From Juglans regia (lineage: Eukaryota; Streptophyta; Magnoliopsida; Fagales; Juglandaceae): DNA of 64,000 nt. Below the pieces are notes generated by a model. It was not told the DNA's origin. It worked only from the letters and a program-made list of their open reading frames with translations, and did not search any database. Each line of letters starts with the position of its first letter. Position 1 is the stretch's first letter. The translations under genes and the position numbers were made by a program. The stretch lies in assembly GCF_001411555.2 (NCBI RefSeq), contig NC_049903.1:12210362-12274361 (forward strand). The letters are read 5' to 3'. Shown in pieces: positions 9,456-21,946 of this stretch.

Positions 9456-12400
9456 GGTCTTGGCAAAGCTCAAAGATGCATGGTGCTATCTGATAACGAC
9501 TGGCCACTTGGGAATGGCTAAATTAAGAAAATTAAGCTAGCTTTTGTTGGAGTGCATGCAATACCGTGAATTGCAGTACTCATTATTATACAGATCATGA
9601 TCATGCAAGTAGTACGTATCATGGCTACCAATTTGTTAGATTTGGTCAAAACAGTTTATGATCAAGATCATGGCTTGCTTGCTTGCAATTAATATTCTAT
9701 ACAATACATTTAAGCTGCTTAATTTAGAATTAAGGACATACGATCATCTCCTTTTGCCTCGTAAACAATATCTTCATTTCATGTTCATATATAATTATAT
9801 ATATAGTTCATGTGCTGATGATCATACGTAAAAGTTGTACCAAAAAATAGTTGTGAAAATTATATTGAAGAGAGGTTTAAAAGCAAACGATCGATCTCAT
9901 GAAATTATTATATATCATGTCATGAAGATTCTAATTCATGTTAAATGATCCAAGAGAATATATATAAATTTGCTAAGAATAATTATTATGATGCCACAAC
10001 AGTATATATAAATATTAAAAGAAAAAAAATATTTGTAATCCTGAATTGGACAACCGTCGTGTAATTACTTGAAAAAAATGAATAAAATATGGATCTATAT
10101 AAAAAAAAATTAATTTTTTAATAATAGACTTCATTATTTTTTAAAACGATTATACGGTATTTACGCACTTTACGATTATAGATAGAATTACGTGCCCCTC
10201 CCTAGCTTATAATTAATAATGTCTCCCCAATCAGTACTCCTAGCTTTCTAATTCACCCTCTTCCCTGCAACTTGTTGTTCGTCAGCTCCTCCTTTCCCCT
10301 CTCATGACTCCATTATACATCATTTTCACTTTCTTTTTTGTCATCTTTTTTCAGAAGGGTAGTTCGAACGCCGGCTATTGATGCTCATAGTCCTGTCAGC
10401 CACCCCGGCCCATTGTGAACCGCTCTCCACCATATGCATGTCCGGTTTTAATTCCAACCACTCTGCCAAACGTTTGAGTACAAGGAATAGTCATCCACCA
10501 CCCCCACATGCAAGTTTGTGCGTGTTATCTCCATCTTTTCCATCCTTTAATAACGCTCAATAATGACGTCATCATAGATGTTAATGGACCACGTTTTTAT
10601 AGATGTTAATAGACAGAAAAATTATTAGATGATCTTATTTCTAAATAACTCATATCATATGGTGTTATTACTATAAAAAAAAACAATCTTACACGAACCT
10701 AATCCTAAGTGTGTCATATATAGCATAAGGGGATGACTAAATTTACCTAAAATTTTTCAAAACAAATTCAAGAGGTAAAAATGTAATTTTATTTAAGAAA
10801 TAATACAATTTAATAAGGTAAAATAGACCGTAAGGGAAAAAAAAGTATTAATTATCTAAATGAAAATCTTGATAATTTTGCCTACCAAATAAAAAATATT
10901 TTAGAACCTCGTGACAAAAAGGTAGCCCATGAAGGTGACAAACTCAAACTTCAAAGACAAAATGGTAATTTCCCTTTGCTCAACAAACACAAATCTCTAG
11001 GACAAAAATATAATTTTTCCATTAAACATAATTTAGTGTTCACACTATTGAGTATTGACACCATTATAGCGGCTTTTAAAAAAATAGAAAAAATTTAATT
11101 GTAAGTAATTTTGTGTATTAATACGTGCACTTATTTAATATGATTGATTAAAAAGTAAATTTTATTAAAAATAATATTAATTTGAATTTAGAATATAAAT
11201 ACAATAATATTAATATGCAGATTAATACCTAAACTTGGTTATACGTAATAAAATTTTAAAAAATAATATACGGGAGAAATCTTGAGCCATTTACAAGGAA
11301 CCTCGGTCGGCTTTTGATTTATTTGTTTGCTTTTTAACTAGGCAGAGGCTTTTTGTTTCAACTGTTCTTTTGTTGTCTTGCCCTTTTGTTTAATAAGCTT
11401 TCAAAATTTGAGTTTGTTTTTGCATGGAGTGGTGTGCATGCGGCATGCCATCTATAAATAAATTAACAATAACTCTAGATTTAGTCATTTTTGTGCACCC
11501 ATTGAGCACAAATTGACATGGCATGACAGTTGTTTAATAAAACGGTGCGTCTTGGCAAAGTTGGGTTGCGGAACGGCGGGAGATGAAAAAGTTAGAAATG
11601 GTACTTTCTAAATAATGACATGAGAAAGGTTGGGTTGTGGAATATTGGGTAGGAATAAAATTTTTAAAAAACGCAACTTATCATTTCTTTAAAATTTCTT
11701 ACGAGGGTCTTTTATGAAATAATATTCATTCATATCAATTTTTATAATTATATTTTTAGAAATTCTGTTTTCAATAAAAGCCAAAAGTCGAATTTTTATA
11801 AATTCATTTTTCATTCTAAAATGTAAGCTAGTTTATACAAGTTTCATATCAAATGATATGAACATTTTGGTATCATATTAAGTATATAATGTCACAATTG
11901 AGATCTCAAATAAACTTTTTCTTGCTTAATAAATCCTAAATTATAAAAGTTCTCAACTATTTTTTGATATAAGATATCAACTTTAAACGATTATTCTAGT
12001 ATTTATTTCAATTTGGGTTCCATATTAAGAAGATTAATACTATATAATCAAGAAGTTTAGGATCCATATTAATAAGTTTATTATTCTCATAAATTTAGTT
12101 TTAGTTTTAAGCTTTTTTAGAATTTACCGTACATCAAATTGAAAGAATTGCTAGCGAGGTAAATAATTAATTTTGAAGGGACTACATCATAATTAATATA
12201 TGAAATATAGAAATTAAATAAAATCTTGGGTCATATAAGAAAAAGTTAGAGAGACATTTCTACGTGTATACAGATTTTAGAAAATTTTGGAGAGTACGTG
12301 TAAGGTTTATAATTATTTTTTGATTGGGCCAATTTCTATATACATAAAATTTTGATGAAAAATACAAGAAAAAATTATAAATTATAAAAAAATTCGGGGG

Positions 12401-12910
12401 CCAAGACCCCCAAGATATATGTGGTTCCGCCACTGCTCTGTAGTACAGTAGGTATACCCAATCTGTTTTTTTTTTACTCTCGATCGAGCTCGCCATGCAC
12501 GCACGCACGCATCCACTTCGATTACTAGAAAGACAAAAAGAAAACAACAATGTTAGATATAGAGCAAAGATTTCTTGGATTCATTATATTTTTATTTTTT
12601 TTGAACAGTCTTGGATTCATTATATAAATATATATACAATTGCCTCTATTTTAGCCTAAGCTTAATTTCATGTTCTTGGTTTTTTATTTATATAGTTACT
12701 CGAGGAGAGAAAACATTAATTAAAATCTTATTGGTATATATTCATTCAGAAATTAAATAACCAAAACTATAAACCAAAATTATTGAGTCATCTCCTTCTA
12801 AGAAGTGTGAGGTTGGACTGTCTCTTAGACGTTTGTTTGTAGAAAGTATCAGCAGTAATGAAGATTAGACCAATCACAAAAGAAAATAGTGTATTGGTGG
12901 AGCTCCAAAT
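9456..12910. other. AT-rich intergenic region with MITE remnants
   Basis: No gene was recognised. The region holds a foldback MITE copy near 10020-10190 (listed separately). Near 12390-12440 is a G/C-rich hairpin (GGGGGCCAAGACCCCC) followed by GGTTCCGCCACTG, a sequence often seen in plant repeats. The open frame at 10378-10563 has no recognisable domain. Confidence 0.5.
10020..10190. mobile_element. Foldback MITE, family A copy 1
   Basis: Partly palindromic unit with inner core TTAATTTTTTAATAATAGAC and arms similar to the copies at 30730-30880, 32920-33090 and 48565-48735. Arms here are diverged (CAACCGTCGTGTAATTACTT versus the reverse complement of the right side). Confidence 0.6.
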
Positions 12911-13069
12911 CACTACAATAAAAAAGAGCTATTGAGACAATTTTTGTTTGGAAAAAAATGAAAATCGTTCCAAAAACTTAGATGTAGGGATGAATTTCAA
13001 ATTTTGTTCCTAAAAAATGACGAAAGGTGTTATTATAAGATCATATAATATATACCATAATATAATATA

Positions 13070-13440
13070 TGATAAATACACTATATAATATATACCATAG
13101 TATAATATAATATACCATACTATAGTTTTTGTTTTATAGAATATAGTTTAAATAAATTAATCTATATCTATGAATAGTAGTGATTGCATAATAACTAGAT
13201 GATACTATATATATGATACTATATATATGATAGTATATATTACTAATATATATGATATTATATATATGATACTACAAAATAATTAGATGATACTATATAT
13301 GATACTATATATGATACTACATATATGATAATATATCTTACTAATAAATATGATACTACATAATAATTAAATGATACCATATATTACTAAACAATAGTAT
13401 AATATATATATGTCTATATTATATTATAGTATACTATTAC
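13070..13440. repeat. ATGATACTATAT-type minisatellite inside the CACTA element
   Basis: Loosely tandem units built from ATGATACTATATAT and TACTAATATAT. They lie in the left sub-terminal region, between the TIR and the first GTTCGAAC-like motifs. Confidence 0.75.
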
Positions 13441-14329
13441 TTAACACGTATAGTGTAAAAAATAAATATAATTAAACATTTAGTAATGAACTTTCGAACG
13501 GTATATACTCACCATTCGAAGGCTATATTAACGATTGAACGTTTTAGTTATGAAGAAAAACGTTTGAACAGTTTCCAGGATTTTTGGCACCTCCTGAATT
13601 AGTGGCAGAAATGTTTCACGTTTGACAAGCAAATATTGTCGTTCGACGCTAAATGAAAAGTTTAAACCCTTCCAGTCGCCGTCAGTCCCTCGTTTCCTAT
13701 TTTCTTCTTCAAATTTTGTACGCACAATCTCCACTTTCTCTTCAAAATTCTACATTTTCTTCAAACAATCATTCATTCTATGCACATTACAAAGAGGGTC
13801 ACACACTTGTATTGATTAAATGTATGGTTTTTGTTAATCATAAATGTACATCAACTAATTTTCAAACAAATTATTGATTTTATAGTTTATATATATATAT
13901 ATATATTGTGTAGGTGTCTATTGAAATGTTTGGAGTTGCACACTAATTATTTAAAGGTATGTTCGTATTTTGTATATATAATAGATGCATTTATGTGTTT
14001 ATCTCTATTGTGAATTGATTTGTGATGTTGTGAATTGATTTATGAGATTGTGTTTTGTCTCTAGTTTACGTCTGGAATATAGGTTGCAACCGTTCAAACA
14101 CTATAATGTTCCGTTCGAACGGATTTTCCTTTCCGAACAGACTTATAAGTGTTCGAATGATTGTACTCCTGATTTATAGATTCCGAATGAAAAAATTATA
14201 AAAACTATTTAAAAAATAATTAATACTTAAATTAAAAATAATACTTAAAAAATAATTAATGAAATAACTATAATGTCTAATTAAAAAAAAGTAATACTTA
14301 AATTATAATTATCTATTTAAGTGTGATTG

Positions 14330-14771
14330 GTGAGATTTAAGCAATTCTCAAATGAGAAAACACCATGATGAATATTTTGTGATTATTAATACGTAAAAAA
14401 AATGGTATGAAAATGATCATTTTATTTTGGCTTCCCAAGTATCTCAACTATTCTACTTACACAATCCTGAGTTAGGATATAAATGGCGAATAGTACAAAA
14501 GTTTTCTCCAAAAAATATATGCGGCGTTATCCCTGAGGCGAAGAGACAAGATGAAGAATAAGATGATCCCTCTACTAAAAAAGCATACCAAGGGAGTCAA
14601 CCTGTCTTTAACTTATCTGTCGATTTGAGCTAGTATGAGATGATCTCATTACATAGGGAAGATATTGAGGATGTAATTGTTGATGCGACAAATGAGCAAA
14701 ATGTTGAGTCATCTGAAGTATCTACAGATGATGAGAACGAATCTACAAATGAAACTAATACAAATGATTGA
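14330..14771 (+). pseudogene. CACTA TNP2 transposase C-terminal remnant
   Basis: Reads as a remnant of the C-terminal region of plant CACTA transposases: a stretch resembling VSQLFYLHNPELGYKWRIVQ, then a charged tail rich in Asp, Glu and Asn (EQNVESSEVSTDDENESTNE). Stops interrupt it near 14559 and at 14631-14633. The catalytic core and N-terminal part are absent between here and the left terminus, pointing to an internal deletion. Confidence 0.6.
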
Positions 14772-14810
14772 CCAATTTTGTGTTCACATTACACAATATC
14801 TCAAAATTAT

Positions 14811-16235
14811 GTCACCGAAGAGGAAAGAAGTTCGCATCGCATCTCTACCTGTTCCTAGTTCTCCGTCCGATTCACCACTAGAGACTAACTCTATAGAACA
14901 AAGTAAATATCTAATATAATCATTTTTTTTCAATTAAGATAATTGATACAAGGTAAATAACTAAATGTTTTATAAAGTTAACAGTACAATCTTGTTAAGG
15001 TCGAGACACTATTAGAGGCGTGACGTAGGAGAAACATCGTAAAATTAAGGTTAACAGTCCTTACGAACATACCAAAGGTGAGGGACAACAAGTAGCTTGG
15101 CTTGTATCGCATGTGGGTGCTCTTACGCGGACTTATGGACCTTTGGCTACGAGTTCATGGCATAAAATCCCACAAGATATAAAATAGCTTATAAAGAAAC
15201 GTTTTTTATACGTAATATTTAAATAATGAATTTATATTAATATTATTTAATATTCTAAGTGATAATATCTGTGTATATATTTTTTCAAGGATAACTTCAA
15301 ATTAAATTTTGGTTAGAAAGAAGAGCGTAAGACTGTCGATGAGTTTATGTGTAATGCATTCGGCAAGTATAAGGCTAAGTGTCATGAAAATTATAATAAG
15401 TACAAGAACAAGGAAGATGCATGCCATCATCATTTTCAGGATGTTCGACCTTCCAATTGGGAAAAACTTTACAGCATGTTTGACGATTCATCATATAAGG
15501 TAAATAAATGAATTCTTTACGTGTCCTATTTATAATCTTTGCTTACTAATATTTAAAACTTCTATGCATGAGCGAAGTTCTATAAAAAAAATAAATAGAT
15601 AGAAGTTGAAGATTCATCATCATGTAAGCTCAAGATTTTTCCATTGCCTCTTCATGAAATTGATAATATACTTTTTATTTTTTTTATTCTATAAAGTTTT
15701 TTTTAGGTACTAATTTTAATATTGATTTTATATCTTAACAGTGTCTCTTGTAGCAAGAGTAGAGTCAGACACAAATTATGATCTGACAAAATTATATTTT
15801 GCATCACATACAAATCGTAATGGAGAGTGGACTCATCCCGATGCTGGTGAAAATTATGTAAGTATTATAATCTGTTTTAATTAAACATATTTAAATATTG
15901 TGATGATATTAATTATTTATGTTGTGTGTGGGATAAAATGGTTGTCCTATGTACTGAAGCTACGTCAGATCAAAATTCATCGATAAATGATGTTGAAATT
16001 TTTACACAAGTTATGGGTAATCGTTTAGGATATTTGAAGGGTTTGGGTCGCTATGTAAAACTCTCTAGCTTTTCCTCAACGCCAAGTATCTCTATAGCGA
16101 TAGAGAATGCGAATTCCATGATCGAATAATTAATTGCAAGACAGCATGAGTTAGAGGCTCAATTGGAGAAATAAGCAGACATGAAGATGCGCATCAAACA
16201 TCAAGAAGAACAACAAGAAGAATTCATGTGAGAGA
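14811..16235 (+). pseudogene. CACTA second protein (TNPA/Ptta-like) remnant
   Basis: Exon-like blocks separated by AT-rich introns. They include MSPKRKEV at 14811, a block reading TIRGVT then GALTRTYGP (about 15010-15187), a block with the SNWEKLYSMFDDSSYK pattern (about 15300-15500), TKLYFASHTNRNGEWTHPDA (about 15740-15858) and VEIFTQVMGNRLGYLKGLGR (about 15930-16130). The order matches the plant transposase Ptta/En/Spm family, the DNA-binding partner protein of CACTA elements. Frameshifts and stops are present (an early one in the 15300 block). Confidence 0.65.
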
Positions 16236-17070
16236 TGTAACTCCAAATGCATATACTTATGCAACAGTTCAGGCCTCCAAGCAACTAATTTTTGTGTTTT
16301 GCATACATTTTGAGATTTAATTATACAGTTATGTACGGATGATATTGTTAATATTATTACTATTTTATTTATTTAGTTCGGACTTATGACTAGTTTTATT
16401 TTGTTTCAAATTTTTTGTTAAAATAAAATATTAATCATTCGAATGTCCATGAAACGTTCGAGCAAGATACATTGGAAACAACCATTCGAACATCACATGA
16501 TACTGTTCGAATGGTTGTTAACTGGCAAATCGCTCGATCTTTTCATTATACGTTCGAACATCTTACTCAATCCGTGAAAATATAATTTCCATTTGATCAT
16601 GAATTTGTTTGTTCTAACATTCTCTCGTGTCTATTTATTTGAACAGACTAGTATTGATCGACCAGCCATGTAGGATACGTTCGAACATTTTTTGTTGGTG
16701 TTCGAACTCATTTCTGGGATGAAATTCAACCGTCCCAAAAAAAATGACCTTTCGAATGTGTTCGAACTATCCAACAAATTTTCGTCCCAAAATACTTTAT
16801 GAGACAGTGATATTGGGATGACATTGAGACGCTGTATTTTGGGACGAAAAGTTTCATCCCAAAAGACATGATTTGTTGTAGTGAATGTATTATTTTGGTT
16901 TATGACATCATGTTTGATATGAAGATATTCCAAAATGCATCCGCTCATGGATGTAAGTTTTTTAATGAATGAATAATGACAATTTTCCTTAAAAAAATAA
17001 ATAGGCAGTTAATTAATTAATTTGTTTAAATTTCTATGGAATTGCATTAATATTTTTCATGCATGGACAT

Positions 17071-17474
17071 TGTTAAATAATGAGATACAAGCTGACCAGT
17101 TGGCAAGTGATCTACCAGTATAGTCATCAGCCCAAGCCACATCAACATGCATTGTTGATTGTTCAAGAAACACAAGAAAGAAATGTGTTGGAAATAAGGA
17201 GGAATCAGATGATAACTGAAGGCTCTAGAAGATTCTATTTTGCTTGTGCAACTCACATTTTCTGTTATAGGATATAATATTATTTCTGTAAAGTTTTTTG
17301 TTTTCTAGCTACTTTGTTTTCTAGCTATTTTTGTTGTTTAGCAACACCTGGCTATATTCATTCTTCTTACACGTAGCATTGTACATGATATAAAGAAAAG
17401 TAAGATCTAGAAGTCAACATAGAGGGAATTTTCCCAACTTCTCTTACCTGTCAAAGCTTTTCTCATTTGTTACA
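17071..17474 (+). repeat. 5' LTR of copia element 1
   Basis: 404 bp from TGTTAA to TTGTTACA. It matches 21378-21716 at roughly 90% by eye over the shared length. GACAT precedes it (a possible target duplication), but the partner copy is lost with the 3' LTR end. Confidence 0.87.
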
Positions 17475-17486
17475 TGGTATCAGAGA
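17475..17486 (+). other. Primer-binding site of copia element 1
   Basis: TGGTATCAGAGA directly follows the LTR end. This pairs with the 3' end of plant initiator methionine tRNA, the standard primer for copia elements. Confidence 0.85.
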
Positions 17487-17490
17487 AACA

Positions 17491-20400
17491 ATGGCTGAAC
17501 AAAACCTAGAATCAAACCCCTTCCCAAACACAAACCAAAATCAAAATAACAACTCTGCTATTGACCCAAATCACCCAACTAGTCCCTACTTCACTAGCAA
17601 TAATGATGGTACTGGAGCTATTCTTATTACACAAATATTGGATATAGAAAATTATGACTCTTGGGCCAGATCAATGAAGAGAGCTATTAGGATCAAAGAC
17701 AAACTTGGATTCATAGATGATAGTCTTTGTGAACCAACAAACCCCACTGATCCCTTGATGGAGCACTAGCTTAGGTGCAATGATATTGTGATTACTTGGC
17801 TTTAAAACACCATAGTTGTGGACATCAAATGCAGTATTGTGTATGCTGAAATAGCACATCAACTATGGCTGGAATTGAAGCAATGATTTGTACAACATAA
17901 TGCACCTAGAATTTTTGAAATCAAATAAGTTATATCAAATTTGGTTCAAAATAAGGATGCTGCAAGTGTCTATTTCTCTAAGCTGAAAACTCTTCTTGAT
18001 GAATTTCTAAACTATGAGTCTATTCCTAATTGCACTTGTAGAGGATTGAAAGTAGTAGTTCAAAACCAATAGAGAGATTGGCTTATGAGATTTTTAATGG
18101 GATTAAATGAGTCTTACAAGGCCATTAAGGCTCAAATCATTTTGATAAAACATTTTCCTACTTTGAATGAGGTTTACTTTAATATCCAACAAGAGGAGAA
18201 AATGAGACAAATCTCAATTGATGTCTCTCTTAATGAAACAATGGCCTTAATGGCTAAGGGAAACTTGAAAGAAAATGGCATGCATAATTTTTTACAAAAG
18301 AAAGAGAGGTATTACTGTACCTATTGCAAAGTTGTAGGTCACTCCCTTGAAAGGTGCTTCAAGGCCAACCCCAACATGCCTGTGTGCTCTCACAGTTAAA
18401 TGCCTGGTCACACGGCAGAAAGATGCTTCAAATTGCATGGATATCCCTCTGGCCATAAACTTGAAGGAAAGAACAAATACACCACAGCTGCAAACCAAGT
18501 TTTTGCCCTTAGGCCTCTCGAACAGGAACAACAGAATGACAAGGCTCAAGTATCCATGACTGAACAATAGTATTCTCAACTCATGGCCTTTTTGCAACCG
18601 CCAAACAATCAACCCTTCACTCTTTCAGCAAATCAAGTCCAAAACATTGTCACTATTGCTTCTAACATTCCTAAAATTTCTGGTACATCTTTTTGTTTTT
18701 CTACTTTTAAAATTTTTGATATTCCCATTGCTCCTTGGATTTTAGATACGGGTGCAACAGATCACATGATTTGTTCACCTATATATTTTTCTTATTCTGC
18801 TAAGCCTCAAGTCCATTGTTCTGTGGCTTTACTAGATGGAGCTAATGCACTAGTAACTCACATTGGCAGAGTTCACCTCACAAAATCCTTGGTCCTTCAA
18901 GATGTATTATGTGTTCCTTCATTTTCTTTTTATTTGATATCTGTTAGAAAACTCACTCAAGAACTAAATTGATGTGTTGTTTTCTTTCCTAATCTTTGTT
19001 TCATACAAGATCCTTTGACTTAGAAAACGATTGGAATGGGTGAAGTGAAGTCTGGTCTCTATCATATGCTGCAATCAGTGATCTCTCCTACAACTCTTCA
19101 AGAAACCTTTACTCAAATGACTACTCCTTCCACCATTTCAGTTTCTGTTTTCAATTACATCAAAGACTTTGATCTCTGGCACTACAGAATGGGACATCCA
19201 TCACATTTTGTACTTGATCTCCGGCACTCTAAAAAATTGCAGACATAAATTTGACTTAAGAGCTAGGAGATGCATTTTCTTAGGATATCCTTTTGGGATC
19301 AAATGATACAAATTGCTTGTTTTGGAAACCAAGAAAGTGTTCATATCTAGGAATGTAGTCTTTCATGACACTATTTTTCCTTGCAAAGAAACACCTCTCC
19401 TAAATTCCACTGATCCTTACCTTCCTCAAAACCCTCTGGTCTTTATACTAAACAATTTTACACAACTCGAAGATCAACCTGCACCACTTTAACTATTGAA
19501 TCCACACAACTTGAAGACCAATCTGCACCCATTTCTAGTCCCTTAGAAAATTATGAAAATGCTAGTACAAGCAATTTCCAATCTGGCCTGCGTGTTTCTA
19601 ATATAGAAACAAATCAACACATTCATCATTTGCCTGGAAGATCTACCAAAATCAGGAGAGCTTCTTCACATCTGCAAGATTACATATGTCAGCAGGCCAC
19701 TTCACTTACTCCATTACAGAACTTGGACAAGAAAAAAGGCTTCATCACCTCAGGTACTCCCTTTCCTCTTAGTGCTAGCATGTCCTATGATAGGTTATCC
19801 ACTTCTCATAAGGCCTTTGTCACTTCTATAACTGCACAATATGAACCTAGAAGTTATCAAGAGGCTATAAACTCTCCTGAATGGTATCAAGCCACTGAGA
19901 TAGAGGCACTTGAGTTAAATGATACATGGGTCATTGTTGATCTACCACCTAATAAAGAGGCAACATGGTACACATGGGTATATAAAGTAAAATTCAATGC
20001 TAATGACAGCATTGAAAGATACAAAACTAGATTGGTGGCAAAAGGTTACACACAATAAGAGGGATTAGATTACCATGAGACTTTCTCCCTAGTGGCAAAA
20101 CCTGTTACTGTTCTTACCTTACTTGCTCTTGCAGCCATAAAAGGGTGGTTTTTTGTATCAATTGGATGTCAACAATGATTTTTTGCTTGGTGACTTAGAT
20201 GAGGAAGTATACATGCAATTGCCCATGGTTATGTTAAGGATGGTAGTCCAAAGGTGTGTAAGCTTCACAAAAGTTAGTATGGACTCAAACAAGCCTCACG
20301 GTAGTGGTATTCAAAGGTGTCTAGCTTCATCACTCAGCATGACTTCACACAATCTAAGGCTGACTACAGTTTGTTTACCAGGTCAACTCAAGACTCATTC

Positions 20401-21293
20401 ACGACTATTTTGATTTATGTTGATGACATAATCATAGCTAAAAATTGAATGAAAACTATTAATAGTCTCAAAACTTCCCTTGATGCCAAGTACAAAATTA
20501 AGGACCTAGGAAAATTGAAGTATTTTCTTGGTATTGAAGTGGCCAGATCACAATAGGGCATACACATGTCAGAGAAAATATGCTCTAGAAATCTTGGCAA
20601 ATTTAGGCACTATAGGGTCAACACCAACAAGAATCCCTCTTGATCAAAATGTCAAGTTAGCCAAAGATGAGGGGGACCTACTTCCTGATCCTTCCATTTA
20701 CAGAAGGTTGATTGGGCAACTGTTATATCTAACTATAACAAGACCTGACATCTCCTATTATGTCCAATTACTAAGCCAGTATATGGATAGGCCTAGAGCA
20801 GCACATCTCCATGCATCACACAAAGTTTTCAGGTACACTAATAAGAAAGCTCCAGGGGAGGGCCTATTTTACTCATAAAAATTTGATATCCAGCTAAAGG
20901 ATATTCAGATTCAGATTGGGGGGCATGTCCAGATACCAGAAGATCTGTGACAGCTTATTATGTATTCATAGGTTCATCTCTAATATCTTGGAAGTCAAAG
21001 AAACAAATGTGATCTCAAGATCATTCTCTGAAGCCGAATATAGAGCAATGACAAATCTTTGTTGTGAGTTGACTTGGCTCAAGTATTTGTTCAAGGACTT
21101 ACAGATTGAACATAATCAAGCAGTTACTCTATACTGTGATAACAAATCAGCCATCTACATTACTAATAACCCTGTTTTCCATGAAAGGACTAAGTATATA
21201 GAAATTGATTGCCATCTTATTCGAGATAAGATACAAGGTGGAAGTATTGTCACTGAGTATGTGCATATTGATCCCAAGTTGCAGACATTATGA
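17491..21293 (+). pseudogene. gag-pol of copia element 1, integrase core deleted
   Basis: The frame starts at the ATG at 17491. Gag shows YDSWARSMKRAI and a CX2CX4HX4C zinc knuckle (CTYCKVVGHSLERC). The protease keeps its WILDTGATDHM active site near 18735. The pre-integrase piece (LWHYRMGHPSH) ends near 19248 and jumps directly to the post-integrase RARRCIFLGYP block, so the whole catalytic core is gone. Reverse transcriptase is split by frameshifts (WVYKVKF, then TLIYVDDIIIA, then KYFLGIEVARS). RNase H shows EAEYRAM and YCDNKSAI. More than ten stops or frame changes are visible. No functional protein is expected. Confidence 0.9.
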
Positions 21294-21377
21294 CTAAGGG
21301 TCTAAGCTCCTCAAGTTTCTATTTTCATATGGCCAATATGGGAGTAGCATATATCTATTATCCACCTTGCGAGGGGC

Positions 21378-21716
21378 TTTTAAAGAATGAGATACAAACT
21401 TACCAGTTGGCAAGTGATCTGCTAGTACAGTCATCAGCCCAAGCCACATCAACATGCACTGCTGGTTGTTCAAGAAACATAAGAAAGAAACGTGTGGAAA
21501 TAAAGAGGAATTAGATGATACCTGAAGGCTCTAAAAGATTCTATTTTGCTTGTATAACTCACATTTTCTGTTATAGGATATAATATTCTTTCTGTAAATT
21601 TTTTTGTTTTCTAGCTATTTTTGTTGTCTAGTAACAGCTTGGTTGTATTCATTCTTCTTACAAGCAACACTGTACATGATATAAAGAAAAGTAAGATCTA
21701 GAAATCAATATAGAGG
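21378..21716 (+). repeat. Truncated 3' LTR of copia element 1
   Basis: Follows a short purine-rich tract (GCGAGGGGC). It aligns with 5' LTR bases 17071-17425 and stops abruptly after TAGAGG. Twelve unmatched bases separate it from the next element. Confidence 0.85.
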
Positions 21717-21728
21717 CATAGGATTTAC

Positions 21729-21936
21729 TGTTAAGAATTCAACTCTGTATTTCTCAAAACAGTAACTTACAGTGTAAGAGCGTCTGAAAATAAATAGATA
21801 CATGCTTAGTCTTTCTATGGTAACTATGAAAAATGAAAGAATTACAATTAAAAACAAATTTCCTAAATAATTACAATTAAATGACAAATTTTCTAATATC
21901 AAGAAATTGCTAATTTTGTGGGATTTGATTCTGTCA
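21729..21936 (-). repeat. 3' LTR of copia element 2
   Basis: 208 bp, TGTTAAG to TCTGTCA on the plus strand. The adjacent plus-strand CTCCCCTTCAAG is the complement of the polypurine tract that primes plus-strand synthesis. Confidence 0.9.
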
Positions 21937-21946
21937 ATACTCCCCT

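Larger units (their letters stand above)
12911..16883 (+). mobile_element. CACTA (En/Spm-type) transposon, degenerate, 3973 bp
   Basis: Begins CACTACAATAAA at 12911 and ends TTTGTTGTAGTG at 16883, giving inverted CACTACAAYAAA termini. It is flanked on both sides by AAT (12908-12910 and 16884-16886), the 3-bp target duplication expected for CACTA elements. Sub-terminal regions carry many copies of a GTTCGAAC-like motif, the likely transposase binding sites. The inside holds remnants of both CACTA proteins, but the central TNP2 transposase domain is missing, so the element is not autonomous. Confidence 0.92.
17071..21716 (+). mobile_element. Ty1/copia LTR retrotransposon 1, decayed, 3' LTR truncated
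   Basis: The 5' LTR (17071-17474, TG...CA) is followed directly by a primer-binding site of the copia type (TGGTATCAGAG, complementary to initiator Met tRNA). Protein domains occur in copia order (gag, protease, then reverse transcriptase, RNase H) but the integrase core is deleted. The 3' LTR starts near 21378 and breaks off at 21716, about 49 bp short of a full LTR, 12 bp before the start of a second copia element. Many stops and frameshifts show it is old. Confidence 0.9.

Noticed and set aside
12380..12440. GGGGGCC/GGCCCCC-like hairpin as a transcription terminator
   Set aside because: Eukaryotic DNA with no gene ending nearby; more likely an old repeat end.
13755..14013. Overlapping plus-strand frames near 13.6-14.0 kb as small genes
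   Set aside because: They lie inside the CACTA element between its motif arrays, overlap one another and show no domain.
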